64,000 nt of DNA from Hyphomicrobiales bacterium. GTDB lineage: Bacteria; Pseudomonadota; Alphaproteobacteria; Rhizobiales; Rhizobiaceae. The notes below the pieces were generated by a model that was not told the DNA's origin, did not search any database, and was given only the letters and a program-made list of their open reading frames with translations. Made by a program: the position numbers and the translations under genes. This document shows, piece by piece, positions 11,093 to 19,363 of this stretch; within the stretch, counting starts at the first letter, position 1; every line of letters starts with the position of its first letter. The DNA lies in contig UCMT01000014.1 of NCBI GenBank assembly GCA_900473795.1, forward strand, positions 124,001 through 188,000, written 5' to 3'.

Positions 11093-11612
11093 GCACATTT
11101 CCCGGCAGGTTCGATGAACCTGCGCTTGCCTTTGGATCACCGGCCACCAGCGGCACTTCGAGATGCGTGCCGGCCGCCGTCTCGCGTGGGTGCGGCGCGC
11201 ATCAAACTCTTGCCGGTACCGACCATCGGAAACTCGCAAGAAGTGCCATTCATCGCCTTTTGGGGGAACAGAAAACCCGCCACCAAAAAGGCGACGGGAT
11301 CCTAAATAGCCTAGCAAATATAGAGAAACTCAAAATCTTACTGACAAGCCAATAACGCTTTCGCTGTAAAAGCCGCGCCGGTTTAGTATCTGGCCACGGC
11401 ACATTGAGATTAGATGGCGCTAATAAAATAGTCGAACGCCAAATTTGGGTGTGTTTATATCAATCGGGGTGATGACGGTCTGCAGCTGAATACAATTTAA
11501 TGTTTGCTAATCTAACGAGAAGCGCGCACTGTGGCGTTGTCGATAGCCAACAATACGGGCGCTGTCGCCTAAGGGTTCATTACCCTGCCCCAATCGATAA
11601 GGAGGACGCTGG
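11093..11612. other. Gene-poor, relatively AT-rich region after tRNA-Val
   Basis: About 520 bp with no supported gene. The stretch 11300-11520 is clearly more AT-rich than the flanks. No duplicated tRNA 3' end (attachment-site repeat) or integrase was found, so integration at the tRNA is not shown. The promoter of the 48-codon gene at 11613 must lie here. Confidence 0.5.
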
Positions 11613-11759
11613 ATGTCTTCCATTCTCAACATCTCTTATCTGGGAACTCTGGGCCGTTTCCTCCGCCGGTTTCGATATGTCGACTTCCTGATCAGAGCGA
11701 GTCCAGCGCTGAGCCTCGCCTTTTTAACCTACATCACGTTCGAGGACTACCTTTGGTAG
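11613..11759 (+). CDS. Small hydrophobic protein of 48 residues, unknown
   Basis: The ATG at 11613 follows an excellent ribosome-binding site (AAGGAGG, 8 nt away) and the frame closes with TAG at 11759. The product starts MSSILNISYLGTLGRF. It has a basic patch (FLRRFRYVDFLIR, about residues 16-28) and a hydrophobic C-terminal stretch (ALSLAFLTYITF), suggesting an amphipathic or single-pass membrane peptide. I recognise no family. It is the first gene after the tRNA. The RBS strength is the main support. Confidence 0.55.
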   Translation: MSSILNISYLGTLGRFLRRFRYVDFLIRASPALSLAFLTYITFEDYLW

Positions 11760-11813
11760 ATCGGCGAATGGTGGCAATTGACGCGACCGCCTTAGACGGA
11801 CGCAAGAGAAACG

Positions 11814-12095
11814 ATGACGATCATGCTGACGCGGACGATACACCGAACCATTCATTTCAACGCACCGGCATCGCTGGACGGTCTCGATCGTCCACTGGCC
11901 CCCGGCGACTATGAGGTGAATGAGGACGAAGAATTGATCGAGGGTCTCTCCTGGCTCGCCTATCGTCGCGTCGCGACCTTCATCACCGTACCGGCGACGC
12001 CGGAAAATGGGCACGTTTCCCGCATGCTTCCGATCGATGCCGAGGCGCTTGAAGAGATGCTTCGGCGTGATGGCATCGGCGGCGATGGACGATAG
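11814..12095 (+). CDS. Conserved hypothetical protein (93 aa)
   Basis: A 93-residue acidic protein with a readable beta-rich start (TIHRTIHFNAPASLDGLDRPLAPGDYEVNEDEELIE), then SWLAYRRVATFITVPA and an acidic helical end (AEALEEMLRRDG). Codon use matches the genome, and it resembles small rhizobial hypothetical proteins often found near other short unknown genes. It could start at codon 1 or codon 4 (both ATG), and the ribosome-binding site (AGAGAAACG) is weak. The next small gene starts 17 bp downstream, so the two are probably co-transcribed. No function can be assigned. Confidence 0.65.
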   Translation: MTIMLTRTIHRTIHFNAPASLDGLDRPLAPGDYEVNEDEELIEGLSWLAYRRVATFITVPATPENGHVSRMLPIDAEALEEMLRRDGIGGDGR

Positions 12096-12112
12096 CAGAT
12101 CGGCAGGTGCGC

Positions 12113-12322
12113 ATGGCCCGTCACAAATTCGCAATCGGCACAGAGGTTCGACTGATAAGCCGAACTGGGCTCTCCCCGACCGCGGCCAAGACATACCGGG
12201 TCATATCTCTTCTCCCGATAATGGATCTTTCCCCCCAGTATCGCCTTCGCAACGACGAACTGGGGCAAGAGCGGGTATCCAAAGAGGACAATTTGAGCGT
12301 CGTGCCGGAAAGCCGCCCTTAG
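12113..12322 (+). CDS. Small hypothetical protein (69 aa) with QYRLRN-E-ERV motif
   Basis: Starts MARHKFAIGTEVRL and continues through TYRVISLLP and SPQYRLRNDELGQERVSKEDNL. This pattern (a basic start, a beta strand, then QYR-RN-E-ERV--ED-L) recurs in short proteins of Rhizobium and Bradyrhizobium of unknown role. It looks like a small SH3- or KOW-like barrel, which is my inference. A GTG two codons upstream is an alternative start. AGG lies 5 nt before the chosen ATG. It follows the 93-aa gene by 17 bp. Confidence 0.6.
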   Translation: MARHKFAIGTEVRLISRTGLSPTAAKTYRVISLLPIMDLSPQYRLRNDELGQERVSKEDNLSVVPESRP

Positions 12323-12554
12323 ACGAGGGTTGGGTCGCCGCTTTCGCCGCCTCACGATCTTGCCAGGCATATTCAAGGGGTCTGTGCTTTATCGACGCAT
12401 CGCGGTCCCGGTTCGTCGATGGGAACTGCTTCCATTTGGGACATGGATTTATCCTTTGATAAGGACACCATGGTTTCCGCCGGTCCTCACTCTTCCCATC
12501 AACTTTGGCCGATCTATAGTTGTGCCAGCCGCATGATGCGGCTGATAGGAGAGC
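12323..12554. other. Spacer with a short perfect hairpin before the next small gene
   Basis: No supported gene. A palindrome at 12527-12543 (AGCCGCA, TGA, TGCGGCT) ends 12 nt before the ATG at 12555, next to its AGGAG. It could be an operator or a 5' UTR hairpin. Confidence 0.45.
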
Positions 12555-12746
12555 ATGATGCCCAAAACCGTGGCTAAGAAATTGGCCGCTGATCCAAGCG
12601 TCGGTACCGAAGAATTGGAAGCGGCAGTACATTATATGAGAGAAAAGCTTATTGAAGCTGCACTGAGGGACGACCCAGCGCCTTTTCTTACTTATCGCAA
12701 CAAAATGATTTTTGAGACCACTCTGCGCATTCGGCGGAAAAGATAG
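12555..12746 (+). CDS. Small hypothetical protein (63 aa)
   Basis: Preceded by ATAGGAGAGC, a good ribosome-binding site, and begins with two ATG codons. The 63-residue product (MMPKTVAKKLAADPSVGTEELEAA start, basic end RIRRKR) is predicted to be largely helical, with no membrane segment. No family is recognised. Several similarly short, helical, basic-ended proteins are common in rhizobial accessory stretches. Moderate confidence rests on the RBS and the regular amino-acid composition. Confidence 0.5.
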   Translation: MMPKTVAKKLAADPSVGTEELEAAVHYMREKLIEAALRDDPAPFLTYRNKMIFETTLRIRRKR

Positions 12747-13084
12747 TCGTCGTTCTTACAAAGCAAAAAGAGCCCCTCCGGAAGAATGGACACGGTCTGC
12801 GAATAGACCCCCGCGCCGGATCGTTATGCATTCAGCCCTGCCCAGGGCCAGAGGCCGCCGCTCGACCATGGGGCTCAAGCGAGCGGCGGCCTCGCCAATC
12901 ATCGGAGCAATCAGGTCGGCCGGGCACCCGACCGGCGGGGATTTCGTCCGGGCGTTGCCCGGGCTCTCGAAAGCAGCTTCCGCTGCACCATGCCGCCGAT
13001 TGACTTTGCCGCTTGCCACCCGGATCATTGCCGGCGCTGTCGAAAACCGCCCCTCGACGAGACGGCACGGCTAGGATCTCTGCG
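12747..13084. other. Structured, gene-free spacer with a 14-bp stem-loop
   Basis: No supported gene. The dominant feature is a perfect 14-bp stem (GAGGCCGCCGCTCG / CGAGCGGCGGCCTC) with a 15-nt loop at 12851-12893, followed by further GC-rich self-complementary stretches (for example CGGCCGGG and CCCGGGC, 12918-12970). It could be a non-coding RNA, a degraded palindromic repeat or a 3' end. There is no T-tract after the stem. Confidence 0.5.
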
Positions 13085-13273
13085 ATGAACGAACCCCGCT
13101 ACGGCTTGCGCCAGGAGAAGAACGGCACCTGGACCGTCCTGGATGTCATCACCCGCCTGCCCGCGGCATCGGATGGACGGGATCTGACCGGGCTTGACCA
13201 TGGCGATGCCAAGGATATCGCCGATGCGCTGAACAGGGATTATCTCGCCGGCCGCAAAAGCCCGCTGGTATAG
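13085..13273 (+). CDS. Conserved hypothetical protein (62 aa)
   Basis: The 62-residue product starts MNEPRYGLRQEKNGTWTV and ends with a helix (GDAKDIADALNRDYLAGRK). The YGLR-E--GTWTV-D-----PA pattern is one I associate with short rhizobial hypothetical proteins. I chose the ATG at 13085 instead of an upstream in-frame start because homologues begin at this motif. The ribosome-binding site (AGGATCTCTGCG) is moderate. A GC-rich hairpin (CCCCTC/GAGGGG, about 13282-13305) follows the stop and may terminate it. Confidence 0.65.
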   Translation: MNEPRYGLRQEKNGTWTVLDVITRLPAASDGRDLTGLDHGDAKDIADALNRDYLAGRKSPLV

Positions 13274-13703
13274 GCTGAAAACCCCTCCCCGTTGCCAGAG
13301 AGGGGACTGCGGAATGTTTACGTGATCAAATCGCCGGGTTGCAAAGTGTCCGGCGCTGGCAGTAGAGGGTGAAACAGCGATCCGTGCATCCCCCAAACGG
13401 GGTAGAGGTTTGTCGTCGACGCTTCATAAATCAAAAGCTTGACGGAAACCGCGTTCTTTGCCGCACGAACGACGCGTGCGCGCGAACGCCGCGGCGCCGT
13501 TGCAACGAAAACCGTTCATCTTCCGCGCTCAGGTCATGTGCCGCGCGCTTCCCTTCGCAAGACCGGTCGCCGTCGAAAAAACACGAAATATTGTTACGAA
13601 AATCGTGACGCGGGCGCAGTTTTGCGATAGGAACCGCTGCAATTGCGAGCCCTGCTCCCCATATTCGCCGTTACCCCAGGCTTAACGTTCAAGGAAGACG
13701 TCC
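13274..13703. other. 430-bp region upstream of ilvD
   Basis: After the hairpin at about 13282-13305 no gene is supported; several short frames overlap without ribosome-binding sites. The ilvD promoter must lie in the last 150 bp. I see no leader peptide rich in branched-chain residues and no recognisable riboswitch. Confidence 0.5.
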
Positions 13704-15545
13704 ATGCCCGCCTATCGCTCCCGCACCACCACCCACGGCCGCAACATGGCCGGCGCTCGCGGCCTCTGGCGCGCGACGGGCATGAAGGACAGCGATTTCG
13801 GCAAGCCGATCATCGCCGTGGTGAACTCGTTCACGCAGTTCGTGCCGGGCCATGTCCACCTCAAGGACCTCGGCCAGCTGGTTGCGCGCGAGATCGAAGC
13901 CCATGGCGGCGTTGCCAAGGAATTCAACACGATCGCCGTCGATGACGGCATCGCCATGGGCCATGATGGCATGCTCTATTCGCTGCCGTCGCGCGAACTG
14001 ATCGCCGATAGCGTCGAATACATGGTCAACGCCCACTGCGCCGACGCCATGGTCTGCATCTCCAACTGCGACAAGATCACCCCTGGCATGCTGATGGCGT
14101 CGCTGCGCCTCAACATCCCCGTCATCTTTGTTTCCGGCGGCCCGATGGAAGCCGGCAAGGTCGTGCTCTCCGACGGCAAGATCCACGCGCTCGACCTGGT
14201 CGACGCCATGGTCGCCGCCGCCGACGACAAGGTCTCCGACGAGGACGTCAAGATCATCGAGCGCTCCGCCTGCCCGACCTGCGGCTCTTGCTCGGGCATG
14301 TTCACCGCCAATTCGATGAACTGTCTGACCGAGGCGCTCGGCCTGTCGCTGCCCGGCAACGGTTCGACGCTCGCCACCCATTCCGACCGCGAAAAGCTGT
14401 TCCTGCGCGCCGGCCGCGAGATCGTCTCGCTCGCCAAGCGTTATTACGAGGCAGAAGACGTCACCGCCCTGCCCCGCACGATCGCCAGCAAGGGCGCCTT
14501 CGAAAACGCCATGGCGCTCGACATCGCCATGGGCGGCTCGACCAACACCGTCCTGCATATCCTCGCAGCCGCCCACGAAGGCGAAGTCGATTTCACCATG
14601 GACGACATCGACCGGCTGTCACGCAAGGTCCCGTGCCTCTCCAAGGTGGCGCCGGCCAAGGCGGACGTGCACATGGAAGACGTGCACCGCGCCGGCGGCA
14701 TCATGGCGATCCTCGGCGAACTCGACCGGGCCGGCCTGTTGAACAGGGACCTGCCGACGGTGCATTCGAAGACCCTCGCCGACGCGCTGGCCACCTGGGA
14801 CATCGCCGTCACCGACAATCCAGCAGCGCTCGAACTGTTCAGCGCCGCCCCCGGCGGCGTGCCGACCCAGGTCGCCTTCAGCCAGAGCGCCCGCTGGAAG
14901 GACCTCGACCTCGACCGCGAACATGGCGTCATCCGCGACGCCCAGCATCCCTTCTCCAAGGATGGCGGTTTGGCCGTATTGAAGGGCAACATCGCGCCGA
15001 ACGGCTGCATCGTGAAGACCGCCGGCGTCGATGAATCGATCCTGAAATTCTCCGGCCCCGCCCGCGTCTTCGAAAGCCAGGACGCTTCGGTCAAGGCGAT
15101 CCTCGCCAACGAGGTCAAGGCCGGCGACGTCGTCGTCATCCGCTACGAAGGCCCGAAGGGCGGACCGGGCATGCAGGAAATGCTCTATCCGACCAGCTAC
15201 CTGAAATCGAAGGGCCTCGGCAAGGCCTGCGCGCTGATCACCGACGGCCGTTTCTCCGGCGGCACCTCGGGTCTTTCGATCGGCCACGTTTCGCCGGAAG
15301 CCGCCAATGGCGGCCTGATCGGCATCGTGCGGGAAGGCGACATGATCGACATCGACATTCCGAACCGGACGATCTCGCTGCGCGTCGACGAGGCTGAAAT
15401 CGCCGCCCGCCGCGCCGAACAGGACGCCAAGGGCTGGAAGCCGGTCGAGCAGCGCAAGCGCAAGGTCACGACGGCGCTCAAGGCCTATGCCGCCTTCGCC
15501 ACCTCCGCCGACCGCGGCGCCGTGCGCGATCTGGGCGAGCACTAA
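13704..15545 (+). CDS. ilvD: Dihydroxy-acid dehydratase
   Basis: Third common step of valine, leucine and isoleucine synthesis: dehydrates 2,3-dihydroxy-isovalerate or -methylvalerate. The 613 residues equal the usual 4Fe-4S-type IlvD length. Cluster cysteines are Cys122 ([10 protein letters not shown]) and Cys193/Cys196 within [16 protein letters not shown]. Asp80/81 (VDDGIAMGH) and the carbamylated-Lys region Lys124 provide Mg2+ ligands. [17 protein letters not shown] near the C-terminus is the second IlvD_Edd signature. AAGGAAG sits 7 nt before the ATG. It appears monocistronic, with a small unknown gene 64 bp downstream. Confidence 0.97.
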   Translation: MPAYRSRTTTHGRNMAGARGLWRATGMKDSDFGKPIIAVVNSFTQFVPGHVHLKDLGQLVAREIEAHGGVAKEFNTIAVDDGIAMGHDGMLYSLPSRELIADSVEYMVNAHCADAMVCISNCDKITPGMLMASLRLNIPVIFVSGGPMEAGKVVLSDGKIHALDLVDAMVAAADDKVSDEDVKIIERSACPTCGSCSGMFTANSMNCLTEALGLSLPGNGSTLATHSDREKLFLRAGREIVSLAKRYYEAEDVTALPRTIASKGAFENAMALDIAMGGSTNTVLHILAAAHEGEVDFTMDDIDRLSRKVPCLSKVAPAKADVHMEDVHRAGGIMAILGELDRAGLLNRDLPTVHSKTLADALATWDIAVTDNPAALELFSAAPGGVPTQVAFSQSARWKDLDLDREHGVIRDAQHPFSKDGGLAVLKGNIAPNGCIVKTAGVDESILKFSGPARVFESQDASVKAILANEVKAGDVVVIRYEGPKGGPGMQEMLYPTSYLKSKGLGKACALITDGRFSGGTSGLSIGHVSPEAANGGLIGIVREGDMIDIDIPNRTISLRVDEAEIAARRAEQDAKGWKPVEQRKRKVTTALKAYAAFATSADRGAVRDLGEH

Positions 15546-15609
15546 AGAGGTTGGACGCCGTTTCCCTCCGGAAAGGCGCAACTGAACGATCGATCCCCGG
15601 GGCGGCCTG

Positions 15610-15894
15610 TTGGCAGAACAACACTCAACCGTTCTCGGGGACGAATATGACGACGCGCTCCGTGGCGCGTTGCTGATGATTCTGCTCGAGATGGGAGCGG
15701 ATCTGACGGACAAGTCCTGGTCCCTCGGCGGCTCGCAGGTGCTGGAGATCATCGACTTCCAGCTGGATGGCACGCTCCTCCGGATAGAAGCCGAGACCTA
15801 TATGGGCCTGTCGATTACCGGCCCGCGCTCCACGGTCGCCGAGATCGAACGGCGGCTTCTGGAACGGCAGGCGGGCAACGCCGCTAATCCTTGA
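15610..15894 (+). CDS. Conserved hypothetical protein (94 aa)
   Basis: Acidic protein of 94 residues with an N-terminal helix (DDALRGALLMILLEMGADL) and a beta-alpha end (IEAETYMGLSITGPRSTVAEIERRLLER). It lies 64 bp after ilvD in the same direction. The best start in frame is a TTG at 15610 preceded by GGGGCGGCC; an ATG at 15676 would give a much shorter product. The regular periodicity and codon use argue for a real gene. No family recognised. Confidence 0.55.
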   Translation: MAEQHSTVLGDEYDDALRGALLMILLEMGADLTDKSWSLGGSQVLEIIDFQLDGTLLRIEAETYMGLSITGPRSTVAEIERRLLERQAGNAANP

Positions 15895-15911
15895 GCCCTC
15901 GCGCAAGCTCG

Positions 15912-16316
15912 CTACATATGTCGCGTTTCGCCTGGTTCATCCCACCAGTTGTTGTGCAGGCCGTCCATATACTGGACTGGCAAGGATGCCAGCACAGCGG
16001 GGTCCATATCGTCCAGGCAAGCGATATTGATGGAAACGAAGGCGCCGCCGATCTCCTCGACATAGCCATGGCCATAAGGCGCGACGCCGCAAGCGAGGCA
16101 GAACCGATGATGGCCGCTCATCGTCCCGAACTGGTAGTCACCGATGCCCGCCTCCGCGCACAACAGGCGGAAGTCTTCCGGCTTCACGTTCGCACCCCAG
16201 TACCGCCGTTTGGAGCAGATGGAGCAATTGCACCGGCTCGTACCCGCCTCCAGGTCGATATCGGCTTCAAATCGAATGCGGCCGCAATGGCAGCTTCCCT
16301 TGTAGATCATTTTCAT
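15912..16316 (-). CDS. GFA/CENP-V family zinc protein (glutathione-dependent formaldehyde-activating enzyme-like)
   Basis: Zn-binding protein of 134 residues with the Mss4-like fold. Its ligands are Cys9/Cys11 (GSCHCG), Cys29/Cys31/Cys34 (CNCSIC) and Cys73/Cys76 (CLAC), matching the two-site GFA pattern. Gfa in Paracoccus speeds up the glutathione-formaldehyde reaction; most family members have other or unknown roles in small-molecule detoxification. Start MKMIYKGSC with AGGGAGAAC before it. It is divergent from a MarR gene, with two matching palindromes between them, so it is the likely target of that regulator. Confidence 0.85.
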   Translation of the reverse strand: MKMIYKGSCHCGRIRFEADIDLEAGTSRCNCSICSKRRYWGANVKPEDFRLLCAEAGIGDYQFGTMSGHHRFCLACGVAPYGHGYVEEIGGAFVSINIACLDDMDPAVLASLPVQYMDGLHNNWWDEPGETRHM

Positions 16317-16348
16317 CCCGGTTCTCCCTTGCCTGACACGTCGTAGTA

Positions 16349-16397
16349 TGACAACATATTGTCATATCCGCATCTACAGAATGACAATATGTTGTCA
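16349..16397. promoter_or_regulatory. Tandem MarR-type operators in the GFA/marR divergent promoter
   Basis: Two 16-bp dyads of form TGACAA-N4-TTGTCA: 16349-16364 with centre CATA and 16382-16397 with centre TATG. Each is the exact reverse complement of the other. Their centres are 33 bp apart, about three helical turns. The second ends 2 nt before the marR start codon. Confidence 0.8.
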
Positions 16398-16399
16398 AT

Positions 16400-16864
16400 A
16401 TGAAAAAGCCAGACCGTACCGCCGCAGGCGATGCCTTCGCCGCCTTCTCGATGTTAGTCATTCGGCTTGCTGCGCATCTTGGCGCCGAGGGCGATGCGCT
16501 CGCAAAACCGAGCGGCCAGACCAGCGCCCGCTGGCAGGTGCTGGCGGCGGCCAGCCACGCCAATATGTCCGTTGCCAATATCGGCCGCATTCTCGGCCTG
16601 GCACGTCAGGGTGTCCAGCGGATCGCCGATCTCCTCGAAGCCGAGGGCTTGGTGCACTACGAGGAAAACCCCGCTCATCAACGGGCAAAGCTGCTGGTCC
16701 TGACGCCCGAAGGAGAGGCGACGCTGCACGACATCCAGACCCGGCAGGCAGCCTGGGCCGATGCGCTCGGCGTTGAATTCGGAACCGAGGATCTGCGGAC
16801 CACGACGGAAGTCCTTGCTCGCGTGCTGGACAGCCTCGCCCGGCCTAAGACGTCGCGCCGCTAG
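16400..16864 (+). CDS. MarR-family transcriptional regulator
   Basis: The 154-residue dimeric winged-helix repressor has helix-turn-helix NMSVANIGRILGLARQGVQRIADLLEAEGLV (about 55-85) and wing HQRAKLLVLTPEG. No Shine-Dalgarno sequence precedes the ATG, because the region immediately upstream is occupied by an operator dyad. The mRNA may therefore be leaderless. It is divergent from the GFA gene. Autorepression and GFA repression are inferred from the two palindromes. The ligand is unknown; electrophiles such as aldehydes or quinones would suit the neighbour. Confidence 0.9.
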   Translation: MKKPDRTAAGDAFAAFSMLVIRLAAHLGAEGDALAKPSGQTSARWQVLAAASHANMSVANIGRILGLARQGVQRIADLLEAEGLVHYEENPAHQRAKLLVLTPEGEATLHDIQTRQAAWADALGVEFGTEDLRTTTEVLARVLDSLARPKTSRR

Positions 16865-16956
16865 ACGATCCGGCGACGCCCGCGCGCAGGCCAGAAGGGG
16901 CATCGGCTTCCCTGCCACCACAGGATCGGCTCGGCGACTTTTTCAATCCCCGATCG

Positions 16957-17502
16957 TCAGCCACGGCCAGCGCGAACGATAGTCGTTGCACTTCCTTCAA
17001 AAAGGTCCGGCTGAGCGTTGACGGAGTTCATCCGCAAAACGCCGTTCCACATGTCTTCAAGGCCATCCGGAGCATGCAGTGTATGGTCTGCCACCCGGAT
17101 TCCCAATCGCGTGCAGGAAATCAGGTAGCGATCAATGCCGTCTTCGACACATTCCAGCCGCGGATAGGCCTTGCCGAATTTTTCGAAGTACCAGAGATGC
17201 ACCCGCGCCTGGTTCCTGATTTCGACCTTCAATCCGGCATCGCCCAAAATCTCCCTGGCACGGCGGATGACGGCATCCTCCGCATCCCAGGACAAATCAC
17301 CGTCATCGAAATAAAAGACGTCATAGTCCTTTACCCCCCAGGCGGCGTCATTGCCGCATCGCAGATTCCAGACGGTCTGAAAGAGGCATCCTGCCGTCAG
17401 GGTGCATTGCGGCAGCCCGAGCATCGGCAGTATCGTCAAGAGTTCGGCATTGACAGGGTTCGCCCGCGCCAACCTCATGAATTGCGCTTCGGAAATCGAC
17501 AT
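16957..17502 (-). CDS. Nucleotidyltransferase-fold protein (NTP_transf_6, COG3575)
   Basis: A 181-residue protein of the PF06042 family. GCLFQTVWNLRCGNDAAWGVKDYDVFYFDD (about 38-67) contains the GC-QTVWN signature and the D-x-D pair (DYDVFYFDD) expected to bind metal. WYFEKFGKAYPRLECVEDGIDRY and the later TCTRLGIRV are also typical. The family lies in the nucleotidyltransferase superfamily, but no substrate is established. I chose the ATG at 17502 (MSISEAQFMRLA), preceded by AAGGGCAGG, over one nine codons upstream. Confidence 0.85.
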   Translation of the reverse strand: MSISEAQFMRLARANPVNAELLTILPMLGLPQCTLTAGCLFQTVWNLRCGNDAAWGVKDYDVFYFDDGDLSWDAEDAVIRRAREILGDAGLKVEIRNQARVHLWYFEKFGKAYPRLECVEDGIDRYLISCTRLGIRVADHTLHAPDGLEDMWNGVLRMNSVNAQPDLFEGSATTIVRAGRG

Positions 17503-17612
17503 CGAACCTGCCCTTCGCTGTGGCGGCACGGAGAAACCGCTTCACAAGTCCACACCAAAGGGGCGCCAGCCAGGGCGGCGCCCATCCAATTCTGCGGCAG
17601 GCACGCGTTGCT

Positions 17613-18011
17613 TCAGTTCGCCTGCTGCGGTTCCATATAGGCCAGTTCCCAGACGTGACCGTCCGGGTCCTGGAAGCTGCAGCCATACATGAAGCCATAG
17701 TCCATCACCGGCCGCCATTCCTTGCCGCCCAACGAAAGCGCCTTGGCCAGGGTGTCGTCCACTTCCGCGCGGCTTCCGGCCGACAGCGCCGTCAGCACTT
17801 CCGTGGTCTTACTGGTGTCGCTGATTTCATCGATGATGAATTCCTTGAAGCGTGCCTCATGCATCAGCATGACGAAGATATTTTCCTCGACGATCATGCA
17901 CAGCGTATCGTCGCTCGAATAGTCCGGGTTGAAACCGAAACCGAGCCCGCTGAAAAATGCTTTCGAACGTGAAACGTCCTTGACGGGCAGGTTCACGAAA
18001 ATCATCCTCAT
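17613..18011 (-). CDS. VOC-family (glyoxalase/extradiol dioxygenase-like) protein
   Basis: A 132-residue single vicinal-oxygen-chelate domain. IFVNLPVKDVSRSKAFFSGLGF opens the first beta-alpha module, and CSFQDPDGHVWELAYMEP closes the second. It belongs to the lactoylglutathione lyase-like branch often annotated as extradiol dioxygenase; the reaction is unknown. Start at 18011 with GAGGAGAGAGCAG before the ATG; the open frame further upstream is non-coding. It lies 58 bp downstream of the MarR gene on the same strand and could be transcribed with it. Confidence 0.88.
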   Translation of the reverse strand: MRMIFVNLPVKDVSRSKAFFSGLGFGFNPDYSSDDTLCMIVEENIFVMLMHEARFKEFIIDEISDTSKTTEVLTALSAGSRAEVDDTLAKALSLGGKEWRPVMDYGFMYGCSFQDPDGHVWELAYMEPQQAN

Positions 18012-18069
18012 CTGCTCTCTCCTCTTGATGTAAGGGTTGCCGCCGCCTCCGGCGGAGATGGAATGGCGC

Positions 18070-18516
18070 TCAGGCGAGCGCCAGAAGGTCTGAACGCAAC
18101 CTGTCCGGCCGGCCTTCGCCCAGCGCGTCATCGACCTCGGCATGCGTTTGAGTCCAGATCGGCACCGCCCGGGAAAGTAGGGCATGCCCTGCCGGCGTCA
18201 ACTTCATCCGGCGCAGGCGCCGATCCTTGGCATCGGTCATCGTTTCCAAAAGCCCCCGCTTCTCCAGCGGCTTCAGCGCCGCCGTCAGCGTCGTCCGGTC
18301 CATGGCGAGCAGATGGGCGACGGGGCCCATGCCCGGCGGCTCTGGCCGGTTGAGCGACATCAGCAGCGAAAACTGCCCGTTGGTCAGGTCGAGCGGTCGC
18401 AGCGCCTCGTCGAATTTTCGCGCCAGCGCCCGCGCCGCTCTTTGCACATGAAGGCACAGGCATGTGTCGCGCACATGAAGGGTGGTTTCGAACGGAATGA
18501 CGACAGGCTTTGACAT
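18070..18516 (-). CDS. MarR-family transcriptional regulator
   Basis: A 148-residue winged-helix protein. NGQFSLLMSLNRPEPPGMGPVAHLLAMDRTTLTAALKPLEKRGLL (about 46-90) is the DNA-binding core and TDAKDRRLRRMKLTPAG the wing. Cys19 and Cys21 in RDTCLCLHVQRAAR near the dimer interface could make it redox- or thiol-sensitive, as in OhrR and DUF24-like sensors; that is inference. It is divergent from the DUF899 gene, with a 12-bp palindrome between them, and is upstream of a VOC gene on its own strand. Confidence 0.9.
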   Translation of the reverse strand: MSKPVVIPFETTLHVRDTCLCLHVQRAARALARKFDEALRPLDLTNGQFSLLMSLNRPEPPGMGPVAHLLAMDRTTLTAALKPLEKRGLLETMTDAKDRRLRRMKLTPAGHALLSRAVPIWTQTHAEVDDALGEGRPDRLRSDLLALA

Positions 18517-18527
18517 GGCGTCATAAT

Positions 18528-18539
18528 GTTGATATCAAC
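18528..18539. promoter_or_regulatory. 12-bp palindrome GTTGATATCAAC, candidate MarR operator
   Basis: A perfect palindrome in the 72-bp gap between the divergent marR and DUF899 genes, 11 bp upstream of the marR start codon. It is the only strong dyad in the gap and is positioned to control both genes. Confidence 0.7.
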
Positions 18540-18588
18540 GTATTTAGTCAAGCGGAATGAAGCACGAATTCTTGAGGAGGAATGAACG

Positions 18589-19320
18589 ATGTTGACGAAT
18601 CCGGTTGTATGCCGCGAGGAATGGCTCGAGGCCCGCAAGGCCCTGCTCGTGCAGGAAAAGGAAGAAACGCGCCGGCGCGACAAGGTCCGGGCAGCGCGGC
18701 AGAACCTGCCCTGGGTCAGGATCGACAAGACCTATACATTCGACACGCCGACGGGAAAGAAGACGCTCGCCGACCTGTTCGACGGCCGCAGCCAGCTGAT
18801 GATCTACCACTTCATGTTCGGCCCCGACTGGGAAGCCGGCTGCCCGGGCTGCTCCTTCCTCGCCGACCATATCGACGGCACGCTTGCCCACCTCAATCAT
18901 CATGACGTGACCTTCGTCGCCGTGTCCCGCGCACCGCTTGCCAAGATCGAAGCCTACAAGCAGCGCATGGGCTGGAAGTTCCCCTGGATCTCGTCCTTCG
19001 GCAGCGATTTCAACTTCGATTTCCACGTCTCCTTCACCAAGGAAGAGCTGGAAGGCGGCAAGGTCTTCTACAATTTCACCGAAATGTCCGGCGACCAGGC
19101 CAATGACGAGCTTCCCGGCATGAGCGCCTTTGCCCGCGACGATGCCGGCAAGGTCTACCACACCTATTCCGACTATGCCCGCGGCGGCGAGGAGATCCTG
19201 ACCACGCTGATGATCCTCGACCGGGCGCCAAAGGGCCGCAATGAAACGTCGACTTTGAGCTTCGTGAAGCGCCATGACGAGTATGAGGACACCGCGCAGC
19301 CGCACGCCTGCTGCGCCTGA
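18589..19320 (+). CDS. DUF899 thioredoxin-like family protein
   Basis: A 243-residue protein of PF05988. After a helical start (LEARKALLVQEKEETRRRD) come the thioredoxin-fold strand QLMIYHFMFGPDWEAGCPGCSF, with the CxxC pair Cys85/Cys88, then THEFVAVSRAPL-like and MGWKFPWISSFGSDFNFDF blocks typical of the family. A redox or peroxiredoxin-like role is inferred from the fold; none is proven. TTGAGGAGG precedes the ATG (strong RBS). It heads a run with the DUF1579 and VOC genes and is probably repressed by the divergent MarR. Confidence 0.9.
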   Translation: MLTNPVVCREEWLEARKALLVQEKEETRRRDKVRAARQNLPWVRIDKTYTFDTPTGKKTLADLFDGRSQLMIYHFMFGPDWEAGCPGCSFLADHIDGTLAHLNHHDVTFVAVSRAPLAKIEAYKQRMGWKFPWISSFGSDFNFDFHVSFTKEELEGGKVFYNFTEMSGDQANDELPGMSAFARDDAGKVYHTYSDYARGGEEILTTLMILDRAPKGRNETSTLSFVKRHDEYEDTAQPHACCA

Positions 19321-19363
19321 TCCTGTCCAACCGGTCGATCGCGCCGACGAGGAGACAATCGCG

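Noticed and set aside
12756-13028. 90-codon minus-strand open frame
   Set aside because: No ribosome-binding site, it overlaps a perfect 14-bp stem-loop, and the product resembles nothing I recognise.
11043-13703. Integrative element inserted at tRNA-Val
   Set aside because: No integrase, no direct repeat of the tRNA 3' end and no phage or conjugation genes were found; only a gene-poor stretch is shown.
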